5,974 bases of DNA from Kangiella sp. Its GTDB lineage: Bacteria > Pseudomonadota > Gammaproteobacteria > Enterobacterales > Kangiellaceae. The stretch covers positions 21,702-27,675 of the forward strand of contig NVVT01000009.1 in NCBI GenBank assembly GCA_002733465.1, given 5' to 3'. Shown here in pieces: positions 5,143 through 5,974 of this stretch. The number at the start of each line of letters is the position of its first letter. The stretch's first letter is position 1. The position numbers were made by a program, and so were the translations under genes. The notes beneath the pieces are model-generated. The model did not search any database and was not told the origin of the DNA. It was given only the letters and a program-made list of their open reading frames with translations.

Positions 5143-5183
5143 TTGCTTTTGCTACTAACCTGCTGTTATAAAACCGTTTATAA
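5143..5183 (+). promoter_or_regulatory. Candidate pilU promoter with an overlapping palindrome
   Basis: TTGCTT (5143-5148) and TATAAA (5167-5172) are spaced by 18 bases and would start transcription near 5180. The -10 candidate lies in a perfect 7-base inverted repeat, TTATAAA-ACCG-TTTATAA (5166-5183). Both are AT-rich motifs that could arise by chance in this region, so the call is tentative. Confidence 0.35.
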
Positions 5184-5250
5184 AGCTGATTATATAAGAA
5201 TTAATTTAATAGCCTTGATAACATAATAAGAAAGGTCAGAAAAATAGACA

Positions 5251-5974
5251 ATGGATATTAAACTCCTCTTACGCCTGATGGCTGAAAAAAATGCATCGGA
5301 TCTCTTTTTTAGTACCGGTGCACCTCCCCATATGAAAATTGAAGGCGTCTCCACCCCTATGGGTCAAGGAGCATTGCCAAATGGTGCTATTAAATCAATC
5401 GCTTATGATTTAATGACAAAAAAACAAATCGATGAGTTTGAAGAAGAGTGGGAGCAAAATTTTGCCATATCAGTTGATGATATAGGCCGGTTTAGAGTGA
5501 ATGTTTTTATGCAGCGAGGTGAAGTTGGTATGGTAATGCGCCATATTAAATCCGACATCCCTAATTTAGAATCTTTAAAACTTCCCGCAACTGTCGCCAA
5601 GCTTGTAATGGAACGATCAGGGCTTGTTTTGATTTGTGGACCAACCGGTTCTGGTAAATCTACTACGCTTGCGGCTATGATCGATTATAGAAATCGTCGT
5701 GATACTAGCCATATATTAACCATAGAAGATCCGATAGAGTTCTTACATGAACATAAGCTATCCATTATCGACCAACGAGAAATAGGTGTTGATACTAAAA
5801 ATTATCATAATGCGCTTAAAAATGCGATGAGAGAAGCACCGGATGTCATCTTAATTGGCGAAATTAGAGATGAAGAAGCAATGAAATATGCGTTAAGTTA
5901 CGCGCAAACAGGTCATTTATGCTTAGCAACTATTCACGGTAATAATTCAAAGCAAGTATTAGAACGTATTCAAA
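5251..5974 (+). CDS. pilU: Type IV pilus retraction ATPase PilU (3' end beyond window)
   Basis: The first 241 residues of a PilT/PilU-family hexameric ATPase; the C-terminus is cut off. The N-terminal PAS-like domain carries KNASDLFFSTGAPPHMKIEG. The catalytic core has Walker A GPTGSGKST (residues 130-138), Asp box TIEDPIEF (157-164), Walker B DVILIGEIRD (198-207) and His box GHLCLATIHGNNS (221-233). The His-box wording CLAT.H.NN and GRFRV..F.QRG..GMV.R favour PilU over PilT, which has VFGTLHT. PilU works with PilT at the cytoplasmic base of the machine to retract pili in twitching, adhesion and DNA uptake. An in-frame TAG two codons upstream makes ATG 5251 the earliest start. The nearest Shine-Dalgarno-like AAGG is 15 bases away, so initiation may be weak. 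No pilT lies upstream, unlike the common pilT-pilU pair. Confidence 0.93.
   Translation, partial: MDIKLLLRLMAEKNASDLFFSTGAPPHMKIEGVSTPMGQGALPNGAIKSIAYDLMTKKQIDEFEEEWEQNFAISVDDIGRFRVNVFMQRGEVGMVMRHIKSDIPNLESLKLPATVAKLVMERSGLVLICGPTGSGKSTTLAAMIDYRNRRDTSHILTIEDPIEFLHEHKLSIIDQREIGVDTKNYHNALKNAMREAPDVILIGEIRDEEAMKYALSYAQTGHLCLATIHGNNSKQVLERIQ

Noticed and set aside
5403..5600. Minus-strand 65-codon open frame
   Set aside because: Antisense to the conserved N-terminal part of pilU; a by-product of that coding sequence.

Overview
The window looks like chromosomal DNA of an AT-rich marine gammaproteobacterium, probably Alteromonadales and possibly Colwelliaceae-like. That is inferred from low GC, a PhoP-type regulator next to a PepSY gene, a PilU-type ATPase, and a 4.5S-size SRP RNA beside tRNA-Ser(GGA). 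The genus is a guess.

Left part, minus strand (1-1267): a sensory operon read right to left. It contains a small exported PepSY-like protein (971-1267), a PhoP-like OmpR-family response regulator (212-895) and the N-terminus of its sensor histidine kinase (1-195, cut by the window edge). An intergenic stretch of about 590 bases (1268-1853) follows. It has no supportable gene but several inverted repeats, and it ends in an operator/promoter region for a plus-strand vapBC toxin-antitoxin pair (1854-2446). vapC starts on TTG, overlapping the vapB stop.

Middle (2550-4547, minus): one long intact gene for a 665-residue predicted lipoprotein. Its mature part is built from flagellar rod/hook (FlgG/FlgE-like) segments, including two copies of a FlgE D2-like segment. 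I do not see the terminal helical D0 segments needed for polymerisation, and no other flagellar gene is nearby. It is the most unusual object in the window. A sigma70-like promoter lies upstream, and a short out-of-frame ORF with a better ribosome binding site overlaps its GTG start.

Right part: an RNA cluster on the minus strand. tRNA-Ser(GGA) is followed by a conspicuous 47-base inverted-repeat structure and then the SRP RNA gene ffs (4.5S RNA). They are apparently transcribed together from one stable-RNA promoter with a GC-rich discriminator. Divergently, pilU (5251 to the window end) encodes a type IV pilus retraction ATPase. The spacer between the two transcription units holds two perfect inverted repeats.

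Functional links: the PepSY/regulator/kinase genes form one envelope-sensing unit, vapBC is a self-contained stress/maintenance module, and the tRNA and SRP RNA are housekeeping. The hook-like lipoprotein has no obvious partner in the window.
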